64,000 nucleotides of DNA, taken from Megachile rotundata (lineage: Eukaryota; Arthropoda; Insecta; Hymenoptera; Megachilidae). Location of the stretch: NCBI RefSeq assembly GCF_050947335.1, contig NW_027473484.1, forward strand, positions 124,001 to 188,000, written 5' to 3'. A model generated the notes under the pieces. The model was not told where the DNA came from. It was given only the letters and a program-made list of their open reading frames with translations, and ran no database searches. Positions 14,401-28,272 of the stretch are shown in pieces; positions within the stretch are counted from its first letter, which is position 1; every line of letters starts with the position of its first letter. The position numbers and the translations under genes were made by a program.

Positions 14401-17400
14401 TGTGATTGCATGATTTTGAATGTATGATTGCGATTGTATGATTGTGGTTGTATGATTGTGATTGTATGATTGTGATTGTATGATTGTGATTGTATGATTG
14501 TGATAGTATGATTGTGATTGTATGATTGTGATTGTATGATTATGATTGTATGATTGCGATTGTATGATTGTGATTGTATGATTATGATTGTATTTTTGTG
14601 ATTGTATGATTGTGATTGTATGATTGTGATTGTATGATTGTGATTGTATGATTGTGATTGTCTGATTGTGGTTGTGCGATTGTGATTGTACGATTGTGAT
14701 TGTATGATTGTGATTTTATGATTATGATTGTATGATTGTGATTGCATGATTGTGATTGTATGATTGTGATTGCATGATTTTGAATGTATGATTGTGATTG
14801 TATGATTGTGATTGTATGATTGTGATTGTATGATTGTGATTGTATGATTGTGATAGTATGATTGTGATCGTATGATTGTGATTGTATGATTGTGATTGTA
14901 TGATTGTGATTGTATGATTGTATTTGGGATATTGTAATTGTATGATTGCGATTGTATGATTGTGATTGTATGATTGTGATTGTATGATTGTGATTGTATG
15001 ATTGTGATTGTATGATTGTGATTGTATGATTGTGATTGTATGATTGTGATTGTATGATTGTGATTGCATGATTGTGATTGTATGATTGTGATTGCATGAT
15101 TTTGAATGTATGATTGTGATTGTATGATTGTGATTGTATGATTGTGATTGTATGATTGTGATTGTATGATTGTGATTGTATGATTGTGATTGTATGATTG
15201 TGATTGTATGATTGTGATTGTATGATTGTGATTGTATGATTGTGATTGTATGATTGTATTTGGGAGATTGTATTTGGGGGATTGTATTTGGGAGATTGTA
15301 ATTGTATGATTGCGATTGTATGTTTGTGATTGTATGATTGTGACTGTATGATTGTGATTGTATGATTGTGATAGTATGATTGTGATTGTATGATTGTGAT
15401 TGTATGACTGTGATTGTATGATTGTGATTGTATGATTGTGAAAGTATGATTGTGATGGTATGATTGTGATTGTATGATTGTGATTGTATAATTGTGATTG
15501 TATGAGTGTGATTGTCTGATTGTGGTTGTGCGATTGTGATTGTACGATTGTGATTGTACGATTGTTATTGAATGATTGTGATTGTATGATTCTGATTGTA
15601 TGATTGTGATTGCATGATTGTCATTGTATGATTGTGATTGCATGATTTTGAATGTATGATTGCGATTGTATGATTGTGGTTGTATGATTGTGATTGTATG
15701 ATTGTGATTGTATGATTGTGATTGTATGATTGTGATAGTATGATTGTGATTGTATGATTGTGATTGTATGATTGTGATAGTATGATTGTGATTGTATGAT
15801 TGTGATTGTATGATTGTGATTGTATGATTGTGATTGTATGATTGTATTTGGGAGATTGTATTTGGGAGATTGTATTTGGGAGATTGTAATTGTATGATTG
15901 CGATTGGATGATTGTGATTGTATGATTGCGATTGTATGATTGTGATTGTATGATTGTGATGTATGATTGTAATTGTATGATTATGATTGTATGATTGTGA
16001 TTGTATGATTGTGATTGTATGATTGTGATTGTATGATTGCGATTGTATGATTGTGATTGTATGATTATGATTGTATTTTTGTGATTGTATGATTGTGATT
16101 GTATGATTGTGATTGTATGATTGTGATTGTATGATTGTGATTGTATGATTGTGATTGTCTGATTGTGGTTGTGCGATTGTGATTGTACGATTGTGATTGT
16201 ATGATTGTGATTTTATGATTATGATTGTATGATTGTGATTGCATGATTGTGATTGTATGATTGTGATTGCATGATTTTGAATGTATGATTGTGATTGTAT
16301 GATTGTGATTGTATGATTGTGATTGTATGATTGTGATTGTATGATTGTGATAGTATGATTGTGATCGTATGATTGTGATTGTATGATTGTGATTGTATGA
16401 TTGTGATTGTATGATTGTATTTGGGATATTGTAATTGTATGATTGCGATTGTATGATTGTGATTGTATGATTGTGATTGTATGATTGTGATTGTATGATT
16501 GTGATTGTATGATTGTGATTGTATGATTGTGATTGTATGATTGTGATTGTATGATTGTGATTGTATGATTGTGATTGTATGATTGTGATTGCATGATTGT
16601 GATTGTATCATTGTGATTGCATGATTTTGAATGTATGATTGTGATTGTATGATTGTGATTGTATGATTGTGATTGTATGATTGTGATTGTATGATTGTGA
16701 TTGTATGATTGTGATTGTATGATTGTGATTGTATGATTGTGATTGTATGATTGTATTTGGGAGATTGTATTTGGGGGATTGTATTTGGGAGATTGTAATT
16801 GTATGATTGCGATTGTATGATTGTGATTGTATGATTGCGATTGTATGATTGTGATTGTATGATTGTGATGTATGATTGTAATTGTATGATTATGATTGTA
16901 TGATTGTGATTGTATGATTGTGATTGTATGATTGTGATTGTATTATTGTATTTGGGTGATTGTAGTTGGGAGATTGTATTTGGGAGATTGTATTTGGGAG
17001 ATTGTAATTGTATGATTGCGATTGTATGTTTGTGATTGTATGATTGTGACTGTATGATTGTGATTGTATGATTGTGATAGTATGATTGTGATTGTATGAT
17101 TGTGATGTATGATTGTAATTGTATGATTATGATTGTATGATTGTGATTGTGTGATTGTGATTGTATGATTGCGATTGTATGAATGCGATTGTATGATTGT
17201 GATTGTATGATTGTGATTGTATGATTGCGATTGTATGAATGCGATTGTATGATTGTGATTGCATAATTGTGATTGTATGATTGTGATTGTATGGTTGTGA
17301 TTGTCTGATTGTGGTTGTATGATTGTGATTGTATGATTGTGATTGTATGATTGTGATTGTATGATTGTGATTGTATGATTGTATTTGGGAGATTGAATTT

Positions 17401-17597
17401 GGGATATTGTAATTGTATGATTGCGATTGTATGATTGTGATTGTATGATTGTGATGTATGATTGTAATTGTATGATTATGATTGTATGATTGTGATTGTA
17501 TGATTGTGATTGTATGACTGTGATTGTATGATTGTAATTGTATGATTATGATTGTATGATTGTGATTGTATGATTGTGATTGTATGAGTGTGATTGT
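11430..17597. repeat. 6,168-bp tandem segment, copy 2
   Basis: This is the second copy of 5,262-11,429. The junction is visible at about 11,421-11,430: both ends share GAGTGTGATTGT, then copy 1 runs into the CGATCG cassette while the end of copy 2 (17,598) runs into the TCTGATTGTGGCTGTGCG cassette. The offset falls from 6,168 to 6,126 near 14,250 (loss of the GAAAG and GATGG monomers, 42 bp) and returns to 6,168 near 15,770 (a 42-bp gain holding a second GATAG). Both changes are exactly three monomers. Confidence 0.9.
13058..13113. repeat. G-run monomer cluster, four units (copy)
   Basis: This is the copy of 6,890-6,945 in the second 6,168-bp segment, with the same flanking TGTTTTAT and the same number of units. 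Confidence 0.9.
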
Positions 17598-19318
17598 CTG
17601 ATTGTGGCTGTGCGATTGTGATTGTACGATTGCGATTGTACGATTGTTATTGAATGATTGTGATTGTATGATTCTGATTGTATGATTGTGATTGCATGAT
17701 TGTGATTGTATGATTGTGATTGCATGATTTTGAATGTATGATTGTGATTGTATGATTGTGATTGCATGATGGTGATTGTATGATTGTGATTGTATGATTG
17801 CGATTGTATGAATGCGATTGTATGATTGTGATTGCATAATTGTGATTGTATGATTTTGATTGTATGATTGTGATTGTATGATTGTGATTGTATGATTGTG
17901 ATTGTATGATTGTGATTGTCTGATTGTGGTTGTATGATTGTGATTGTATGATTGAGATTGTATGATTGTGATTGTATGATTGCGATTGTATGATTGCGAT
18001 TGTATGATTGTGATTGTATGATTGTGATTGTATGATTGTGAACGTATGATTGTGATTGTATGATTATGATTGTATGATTGCGATTGTATGATTGTGATTG
18101 TATGATTGTGATTGTATGATTGTGATTGTATGATTGTGATAGTATGATTGTGATTGTATGACTGTGATTGTATGACTGTGATTGTATGATTGTGATTGTG
18201 TGATTGTGATTGTATGATTGTGAAAGTGTGATTGTGATTGTATGATTGTGATTGTATGATTGTGATTGTATGATTGTGATTGTATGATTGTGATTGTATG
18301 ATTGTGATTGTATGATTGTGATTGTATGATTGTGATTGTATGATTGTGATTGTATGATTGTGATTGTATGATTGTGATTGTATGATTGTGATTGTATGAA
18401 TGTATTTGGGATATTGTAATTGTATGATTGCGATTGTATGATTGTGATTGTATGATTGTGATTGTATGATTGTGATTGTATGATTGTGATTGTATGATTG
18501 TGATTGTATGATTGTGATTGTATGATTGTGATTGTATGATTGTGATTGTATGAGTGTGATTGTGTGATTGTGGTTGTGCGATTGAGATTGTACGATTGTG
18601 ATTGTACGATTGTGATTGTACGATTGTGATTGAATGATTGTGATTGTATGATTATGATTGTATGATTGTGATTGCATGATTGTGATTGTATGATTGTGAT
18701 TGCATGATTTTGAATGTATGATTGTGATTGTATGATTGTGATTGTATGATTGTGATTGTATGATTGTGATTGTATGATTGTGATAGTATGATTGTGATTG
18801 TGTGATTGTGATTGTATGATTGTGATAGTATGATTGTGATTGTATGATTCTGATTGTATGATTGTGATTGCATGATTGTGATTGTATGATTGTGATTGCA
18901 TGATTTTGAATGTATGATTGCGATTGTATGATTGTGGTTGTATGATTGTGATTGTATGATTGTGATTGTATGATTGTGATTGTATGATTGTGATAGTATG
19001 ATTGTGATTGTATGATTGTGATTGTATGATTGTGATTGTATGATTGTGATTGTATGATTGTATTTGGGAGATTGTATTTGGGAGATTGTAATTGTATGAT
19101 TGCGATTGTATGATTGTGATTGTATGATTGCGATTGTATGATTGTGATTGTATGATTGTGATGTATGATTGTAATTGTATGATTATGATTGTATGATTGT
19201 GATTGTATGATTGTGATTGTATGATTGTATCTGGGAGATTGTATTTGGGAAATTGTATTTGGGGGATTGTAATTCTATGATTGCGGTTGTATGATTGTGA
19301 TTGTATGATTGCGATTGT
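14370..19318. repeat. 4,951-bp tandem segment, copy A
   Basis: This overlaps the end of the 6,168-bp copy 2. It matches about 19,319-24,127, starting near GATTGTCATTG (C at 14,390 versus 19,341, offset 4,951). Later landmarks have other offsets: TATCATTG 16,606/21,403 (4,797), TTA 17,127/21,938 (4,811), GGGAAATTG 19,250/24,047 (4,797). It shares segment S (16,519-18,476) with the start of the window. The exact left edge is uncertain by a few monomers. Confidence 0.85.
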
Positions 19319-22300
19319 ATGATTGTGATTGCATGATTGTCATTGTATGATTGTGATTGCATGATTTTGAATGTATGATTGCGATTGTATGATTGTGGTT
19401 GTATGATTGTGATTGTATGATTGTGATTGTATGATTGTGATTGTATGATTGTGATAGTATGATTGTGATTGTATGATTGTGATTGTATGATTATGATTGT
19501 ATGATTGCGATTGTATGATTGTGATTGTATGATTATGATTGTATTTTTGTGATTGTATGATTGTGATTGTATGATTGTGATTGTATGATTGTGATTGTAT
19601 GATTGTGATTGTCTGATTGTGGTTGTGCGATTGTGATTGTACGATTGTGATTGTATGATTGTGATTTTATGATTATGATTGTATGATTGTGATTGCATGA
19701 TTGTGATTGTATGATTGTGATTGCATGATTTTGAATGTATGATTGTGATTGTATGATTGTGATTGTATGATTGTGATTGTATGATTGTGATTGTATGATT
19801 GTGATAGTATGATTGTGATCGTATGATTGTGATTGTATGATTGTGATTGTATGATTGTGATTGTATGATTGTATTTGGGATATTGTAATTGTATGATTGC
19901 GATTGTATGATTGTGATTGTATGATTGTGATTGTATGATTGTGATTGTATGATTGTGATTGTATGATTGTGATTGTATGATTGTGATTGTATGATTGTGA
20001 TTGTATGATTGTGATTGTATGATTGTGATTGCATGATTGTGATTGTATGATTGTGATTGCATGATTTTGAATGTATGATTGTGATTGTATGATTGTGATT
20101 GTATGATTGTGATTGTATGATTGTGATTGTATGATTGTGATTGTATGATTGTGATTGTATGATTGTGATTGTATGATTGTGATTGTATGATTGTGATTGT
20201 ATGATTGTGATTGTATGATTGTATTTGGGAGATTGTATTTGGGGGATTGTATTTGGGAGATTGTAATTGTATGATTGCGATTGTATGTTTGTGATTGTAT
20301 GATTGTGACTGTATGATTGTGATTGTATGATTGTGATAGTATGATTGTGATTGTATGATTGTGATTGTATGACTGTGATTGTATGATTGTGATTGTATGA
20401 TTGTGATTGTATGATTGTGAAAGTATGATTGTGATGGTATGATTGTGATTGTATGATTGTGATTGTATAATTGTGATTGTATGAGTGTGATTGTCTGATT
20501 GTGGTTGTGCGATTGTGATTGTACGATTGTGATTGTACGATTGTTATTGAATGATTGTGATTGTATGATTCTGATTGTATGATTGTGATTGCATGATTGT
20601 CATTGTATGATTGTGATTGCATGATTTTGAATGTATGATTGCGATTGTATGATTGTGGTTGTATGATTGTGATTGTATGATTGTGATTGTATGATTGTGA
20701 TTGTATGATTGTGATAGTATGATTGTGATTGTATGATTGTGATTGTATGATTGTGATTGTATGATTGTGATTGTATGATTGTGATTGTATGATTGTATTT
20801 GGGAGATTGTATTTGGGAGATTGTATTTGGGAGATTGTAATTGTATGATTGCGATTGGATGATTGTGATTGTATGATTGCGATTGTATGATTGTGATTGT
20901 ATGATTGTGATGTATGATTGTAATTGTATGATTATGATTGTATGATTGTGATTGTATGATTGTGATTGTATGATTGTGATTGTATGATTGCGATTGTATG
21001 ATTGTGATTGTATGATTATGATTGTATTTTTGTGATTGTATGATTGTGATTGTATGATTGTGATTGTATGATTGTGATTGTATGATTGTGATTGTATGAT
21101 TGTGATTGTCTGATTGTGGTTGTGCGATTGTGATTGTACGATTGTGATTGTATGATTGTGATTTTATGATTATGATTGTATGATTGTGATTGCATGATTG
21201 TGATTGTATGATTGTGATTGCATGATTTTGAATGTATGATTGTGATTGTATGATTGTGATTGTATGATTGTGATTGTATGATTGTGATTGTATGATTGTG
21301 ATTGTATGATTGTGATTGTATGATTGTGATTGTATGATTGTGATTGTATGATTGTGATTGTATGATTGTGATTGTATGATTGTGATTGCATGATTGTGAT
21401 TGTATCATTGTGATTGCATGATTTTGAATGTATGATTGTGATTGTATGATTGTGATTGTATGATTGTGATTGTATGATTGTGATTGTATGATTGTGATTG
21501 TATGATTGTGATTGTATGATTGTGATTGTATGATTGTGATTGTATGATTGTGATTGTATGATTGTATTTGGGAGATTGTATTTGGGGGATTGTATTTGGG
21601 AGATTGTAATTGTATGATTGCGATTGTATGATTGTGATTGTATGATTGCGATTGTATGATTGTGATTGTATGATTGTGATGTATGATTGTAATTGTATGA
21701 TTATGATTGTATGATTGTGATTGTATGATTGTGATTGTATGATTGTGATTGTATTATTGTATTTGGGTGATTGTAGTTGGGAGATTGTATTTGGGAGATT
21801 GTATTTGGGAGATTGTAATTGTATGATTGCGATTGTATGTTTGTGATTGTATGATTGTGACTGTATGATTGTGATTGTATGATTGTGATAGTATGATTGT
21901 GATTGTATGATTGTGATGTATGATTGTAATTGTATGATTATGATTGTATGATTGTGATTGTGTGATTGTGATTGTATGATTGCGATTGTATGAATGCGAT
22001 TGTATGATTGTGATTGTATGATTGTGATTGTATGATTGCGATTGTATGAATGCGATTGTATGATTGTGATTGCATAATTGTGATTGTATGATTGTGATTG
22101 TATGGTTGTGATTGTCTGATTGTGGTTGTATGATTGTGATTGTATGATTGTGATTGTATGATTGTGATTGTATGATTGTGATTGTATGATTGTATTTGGG
22201 AGATTGAATTTGGGATATTGTAATTGTATGATTGCGATTGTATGATTGTGATTGTATGATTGTGATGTATGATTGTAATTGTATGATTATGATTGTATGA

Positions 22301-24127
22301 TTGTGATTGTATGATTGTGATTGTATGACTGTGATTGTATGATTGTAATTGTATGATTATGATTGTATGATTGTGATTGTATGATTGTGATTGTATGAGT
22401 GTGATTGTCTGATTGTGGCTGTGCGATTGTGATTGTACGATTGCGATTGTACGATTGTTATTGAATGATTGTGATTGTATGATTCTGATTGTATGATTGT
22501 GATTGCATGATTGTGATTGTATGATTGTGATTGCATGATTTTGAATGTATGATTGTGATTGTATGATTGTGATTGCATGATGGTGATTGTATGATTGTGA
22601 TTGTATGATTGCGATTGTATGAATGCGATTGTATGATTGTGATTGCATAATTGTGATTGTATGATTTTGATTGTATGATTGTGATTGTATGATTGTGATT
22701 GTATGATTGTGATTGTATGATTGTGATTGTCTGATTGTGGTTGTATGATTGTGATTGTATGATTGAGATTGTATGATTGTGATTGTATGATTGCGATTGT
22801 ATGATTGCGATTGTATGATTGTGATTGTATGATTGTGATTGTATGATTGTGAACGTATGATTGTGATTGTATGATTATGATTGTATGATTGCGATTGTAT
22901 GATTGTGATTGTATGATTGTGATTGTATGATTGTGATTGTATGATTGTGATAGTATGATTGTGATTGTATGACTGTGATTGTATGACTGTGATTGTATGA
23001 TTGTGATTGTGTGATTGTGATTGTATGATTGTGAAAGTGTGATTGTGATTGTATGATTGTGATTGTATGATTGTGATTGTATGATTGTGATTGTATGATT
23101 GTGATTGTATGATTGTGATTGTATGATTGTGATTGTATGATTGTGATTGTATGATTGTGATTGTATGATTGTGATTGTATGATTGTGATTGTATGATTGT
23201 GATTGTATGAATGTATTTGGGATATTGTAATTGTATGATTGCGATTGTATGATTGTGATTGTATGATTGTGATTGTATGATTGTGATTGTATGATTGTGA
23301 TTGTATGATTGTGATTGTATGATTGTGATTGTATGATTGTGATTGTATGAGTGTGATTGTGTGATTGTGGTTGTGCGATTGAGATTGTACGATTGTGATT
23401 GTACGATTGTGATTGTACGATTGTGATTGAATGATTGTGATTGTATGATTATGATTGTATGATTGTGATTGCATGATTGTGATTGTATGATTGTGATTGC
23501 ATGATTTTGAATGTATGATTGTGATTGTATGATTGTGATTGTATGATTGTGATTGTATGATTGTGATTGTATGATTGTGATAGTATGATTGTGATTGTGA
23601 GATTGTGATTGTATGATTGTGATAGTATGATTGTGATTGTATGATTCTGATTGTATGATTGTGATTGCATGATTGTGATTGTATGATTGTGATTGCATGA
23701 TTTTGAATGTATGATTGCGATTGTATGATTGTGGTTGTATGATTGTGATTGTATGATTGTGATTGTATGATTGTGATTGTATGATTGTGATAGTATGATT
23801 GTGATTGTATGATTGTGATTGTATGATTGTGATTGTATGATTGTGATTGTATGATTGTATTTGGGAGATTGTATTTGGGAGATTGTAATTGTATGATTGC
23901 GATTGTATGATTGTGATTGTATGATTGCGATTGTATGATTGTGATTGTATGATTGTGATGTATGATTGTAATTGTATGATTATGATTGTATGATTGTGAT
24001 TGTATGATTGTGATTGTATGATTGTATCTGGGAGATTGTATTTGGGAAATTGTATTTGGGGGATTGTAATTCTATGATTGCGGTTGTATGATTGTGATTG
24101 TATGATTGCGATTGTATGATTGTGATT
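19319..24127. repeat. 4.8-kb tandem segment, copy B
   Basis: This is the second copy of about 14,370-19,318. The junction is placed by comparing 19,261-19,345 with 24,058-24,140: both read through TAATTCTATGATTGCGG to GATTGTGATTG, then diverge to GCATGATTGTCATTG in one and TCTGATTGTGATG in the other. Compared with copy A it has lost 154 bp between 21,161 and 21,403, and has small gains and losses of 14 bp. Confidence 0.85.
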
Positions 24128-25235
24128 GTCTGATTGTGATGTATGATTGTAATTGTATGATTATGATTGTATGATTGTGATTGTATGATTGTGATGGTAT
24201 GATTGTGATTGTATGATTGCGATCGTATGATTGTGATTGCATGATTATGATTGTATGATTGTGATTGTATGATTGCGATTGTATGATTGTGATTGTATGA
24301 TTATGATTGTATTTTTGTGATTGTATGATTGTGATTGTATGATTGTGATTGTATGATTGTGATTGTATGATTGTGATTGTCTGATTGTGGTTGTGCGATT
24401 GTGATTGTACGATTGTGATTGTATGATTGTGATTTTATGATTATGATTGTATGATTGTGATTGCATGATTGTGATTGTATGATTGTGATTGCATGATTTT
24501 GAATGTATGATTGTGATTGTATGATTGTGATTGTATGATTGTGATTGTATGATTGTGATTGTATGATTGTGATAGTATGATTGTGATCGTATGATTGTGA
24601 TTGTATGATTGTGATTGTATGATTGTGATTGTATGATTGTGATTGTATGATTGTATTTGGGATATTGTAATTGTATGATTGCGATTGTATGATTGTGATT
24701 GTATGATTGTGATTGTATGATTGTGATTGTATGATTGTGATTGTATGATTGTGATTGTATGATTGTGATTGTATGATTGTGATTGTATGATTGTGATTGT
24801 ATGACTGTGATTGCATGATTGTGATTGTATGATTGTGATTGCATGATTTTGAATGTATGATTGTGATTGTATGATTGTGATTGTATGATTGTGATTGTAT
24901 GATTGTGATTGTATGATTGTGATTGTATGATTGTGATTGTATGATTGTTATTGTATGATTGTGATTGTATGATTGTGATTGTATGATTGTGATTGTATGA
25001 TTGTGATTGTATGATTGTGATTGTATGATTGTGATTGTATGATTGTGATTGTATGATTGTATTTGGGAGATTGTATTTGGGGGATTGTATTTGGGAGATT
25101 GTAATTGTATGATTGCGATTGTATGATTGTGATTGTATGATTGCGATTGTATGATTGTGATTGTATGATTGTGATGTATGATTGTAATTGTATGCTTATG
25201 ATTGTATGATTGTGATTGTATGATTGTGATTGTAT
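23655..25235. repeat. 1,593-bp tandem segment, copy 1
   Basis: It matches about 25,236-26,745. Landmarks are TCTGGG 24,027/25,620, AATTCTATG 24,068/25,661, CGATCG 24,220/25,813 and TATTTTTG 24,310/25,903, all at offset 1,593. The offset is 1,579 near 23,695, because the first G-run cluster has two units and the second has three. It later drifts to 1,607-1,621 and then 1,509 at the GGGGG marker (25,079/26,588). Confidence 0.8.
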
Positions 25236-26745
25236 GATTGTGATTGCATGATTGTGATTGTATGATTGTGATTGCATGATTTTGAATGTATGATTGCGAT
25301 TGTATGATTGTGGTTGTATGATTGTGATTGTATGATTGTGATTGTATGATTGTGATTGTATGATTGTGATAGTATGATTGTGATTGTATGATTGTGATTG
25401 TATGATTGTGATTGTATGATTGTGATTGTATGATTGTATTTGGGAGATTGTATTTGGGAGATTGTATTTGGGAGATTGTAATTGTATGATTGCGATTGTA
25501 TGATTGTGATTGTATGATTGCGATTGTATGATTGTGATTGTATGATTGTGATGTATGATTGTAATTGTATGATTATGATTGTATGATTGTGATTGTATGA
25601 TTGTGATTGTATGATTGTATCTGGGAGATTGTATTTGGGAGATTGTATTTGGGGGATTGTAATTCTATGATTGCGGTTGTATGATTGTGATTGTATGATT
25701 GCGATTGTATGATTGTGATTGTATGATTGTGATGTATGATTGTAATTGTATGATTATGATTGTATGATTGTGATTGTATGATTGTGATGGTATGATTGTG
25801 ATTGTATGATTGCGATCGTATGATTGTGATTGCATGATTATGATTGTATGATTGTGATTGTATGATTGCGATTGTATGATTGTGATTGTATGATTATGAT
25901 TGTATTTTTGTGATTGTATGATTGTGATTGTATGATTGTGATTGTATGATTGTGATTGTATGATTGTGATTGTATGATTGTGATTGTCTGATTGTGGTTG
26001 TGCGATTGTGATTGTACGATTGTGATTGTATGATTGTGATTTTATGATTATGATTGTATGATTGTGATTGCATGATTGTGATTGTATGATTGTGATTGCA
26101 TGATTTTGAATGTATGATTGTGATTGTATGATTGTGATTGTATGATTGTGATTGTATGATTGTGATTGTATGATTGTGATTGTATGATTGTGATAGTATG
26201 ATTGTGATCGTATGATTGTGATTGTATGATTGTGATTGTATGATTGTGATTGTATGATTGTATTTGGGATATTGTAATTGTATGATTGCGATTGTATGAT
26301 TGTGATTGTATGATTGTGATTGTATGATTGTGATTGTATGATTGTGATTGTATGATTGTGATTGTATGATTGTGATTGTATGATTGTGATTGCATGATTG
26401 TGATTGTATGATTGTGATTGCATGATTTTGAATGTATGATTGTGATTGTATGATTGTGATTGTATGATTGTGATTGTATGATTGTGATTGTATGATTGTG
26501 ATTGTATGATTGTGATTGTATGATTGTGATTGTATGATTGTGATTGTATGATTGTGATTGTATGATTGTATTTGGGAGATTGTATTTGGGGGACTGTATT
26601 TGGGAGATTGTAATTGTATGATTGCGATTGTATGATTGTGATTGTATGATTGCGATTGTATGATTGTGATTGTATGATTGTGATGTATGATTGTAATTGT
26701 ATGATTATGATTGTATGATTGTGATTGTATGATTGTGATTGTATG
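25236..26745. repeat. 1,593-bp tandem segment, copy 2
   Basis: This is the second copy of about 23,655-25,235. It ends near 26,745, where copy 1 continues into a GCATG monomer and copy 2 into TGTATGATTGTATT and G-run units. It contains a single substitution in the GGGGG unit (GGGGGACTG at 26,588 against GGGGGATTG elsewhere). It contains the last TATTTTTGTGATTGTATG cassette (25,903) before the window changes to the TATTTTTGTGATTATATG type. Confidence 0.78.
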
Positions 26746-28272
26746 ATTGTGATTGTATGATTGTGATTGTATGATTGTATTTGGGAGATTGTAGTTGGGA
26801 GATTGTATTTGGGAGATTGTATTTGGGAGATTGTAATTGTATGATTGCGATTGTATGTTTGTGATTGTATGATTGTGACTGTATGATTGTGATTGTATGA
26901 TTGTGATAGTATGATTGTGATTGTATGATTGTGATGTATGATTGTAATTGTATGATTATGATTGTATGATTGTGATTGTGTGATTGTGATTGTATGATTG
27001 TATTTGGGAGATTGTATTTGGGATATTGTGATTGTATGATTGCGATTGTATGATTGTGATTGTATGATTGTGATTGTATGATTGTCTCTGGGAGATTGTA
27101 TTTGGGAGATTGTATTTGGGAGATTGTAATTGTATGATTGCGATTGTATGATTGTGATTGTATGATTGTGATTGTATGATTGTGATTGTATGATTGTGAT
27201 AGTATGATTGTGATTGTATGACTGTGATTATATGACTGTGATTGTATGATTGTGATTGTATGATTGTGATTGTATGATTGTGAAAGTATGATTGTGATTG
27301 TATGATTGTGATTGTATGATTGTGATTGTATGATTGTGATTGTATGATTATGATTGTATTTTTGTGATTATATGATTGTGATTGTATGATTGTGATTGTA
27401 TGATTGCGATTGTATGATTGTGATTGTATGATTGTGATGTGTGATTGTAATTGTATGATTATGATTGTATGATTGTGATTGTATGATTGTGATGGTATGA
27501 TTGTGATTGTATGATTGCGATTGTATGATTGTATTTGGGAGATTGTAGTTGGGAGATTGTATTTGGGAGATTGTATTTGGGAGATTGTAATTGTATGATT
27601 GCGATTGTATGATTGTGATTGTATGATTGCGATTGTATGATTGTGATTGTATGATTATGATTGTATTTTTGTGATTATATGATTGTGATTGTATGATTGT
27701 GATTGTATGATTGTGATTGTATGATTGTGATTGTATGATTGCGATTGTATGAATGCGATTGTATGATTGTGATTGCATAATTGTGATTGTATGATTGTGA
27801 TTGTATGATTGTGATTGGATGATTGTGATTGTATGATTGTGATTGTATGATTGTGATTGTATGATTGTGATTGTATGATTGTGATTGTTTTATTGTATTT
27901 GGGAGATTGTATTTGGGAGATTGTATTTGGGAGATTGTATTTGGGAGATTGTATTTGGGAGATTGTATTTGGGAGATTGTATTTGGGAGATTGTAATTGT
28001 ATGATTGCGATTGTATGATTGTGATTGTATGATTGCGATTGTATGATTGTGATTGTATGATTGTGATTGTATGATTGTGATTGTATGATTGTATTTGGGA
28101 GATTGTAGTTGGGAGATTGTATTTGGGAGATTGTAATTGTATGATTGCGGTTGTATGATTGTGATTGTATGATTGCGATTGTATGATTGTGATTGTATGA
28201 TTGTGATGTATGATTGTAACTGTATGATTATGATTGTATGATTGTGATTGTATGATTGTGATTGTATGATTG
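26746..28272. repeat. Transition stretch with first right-type TATTTTTG pair
   Basis: This is satellite with several short G-run clusters (near 26,775, 27,000, 27,085, 27,530), a seven-unit G-run cluster at 27,894-27,991, and TATTTTTGTGATTATATG cassettes at 27,357 and 27,664 (22 monomers less one base apart). The same paired arrangement recurs at 32,320/32,642, 35,046/35,396, 47,716/48,024 and 54,241/54,550. No gene is seen. Confidence 0.75.
27894..27991. repeat. G-run monomer cluster, seven units
   Basis: Seven successive TGTATTTGGGAGAT words occur here. GGG runs are spaced 11 nt apart. It is one of the three longest clusters in the window. Confidence 0.93.

Noticed and set aside
27894..27991. 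Telomere-like repeat (TTTGGGAGATTG)
   Set aside because: The unit is 14 bp, in phase with the satellite, in short internal clusters, and does not match TTAGGG, TTTAGGG or related telomere words.
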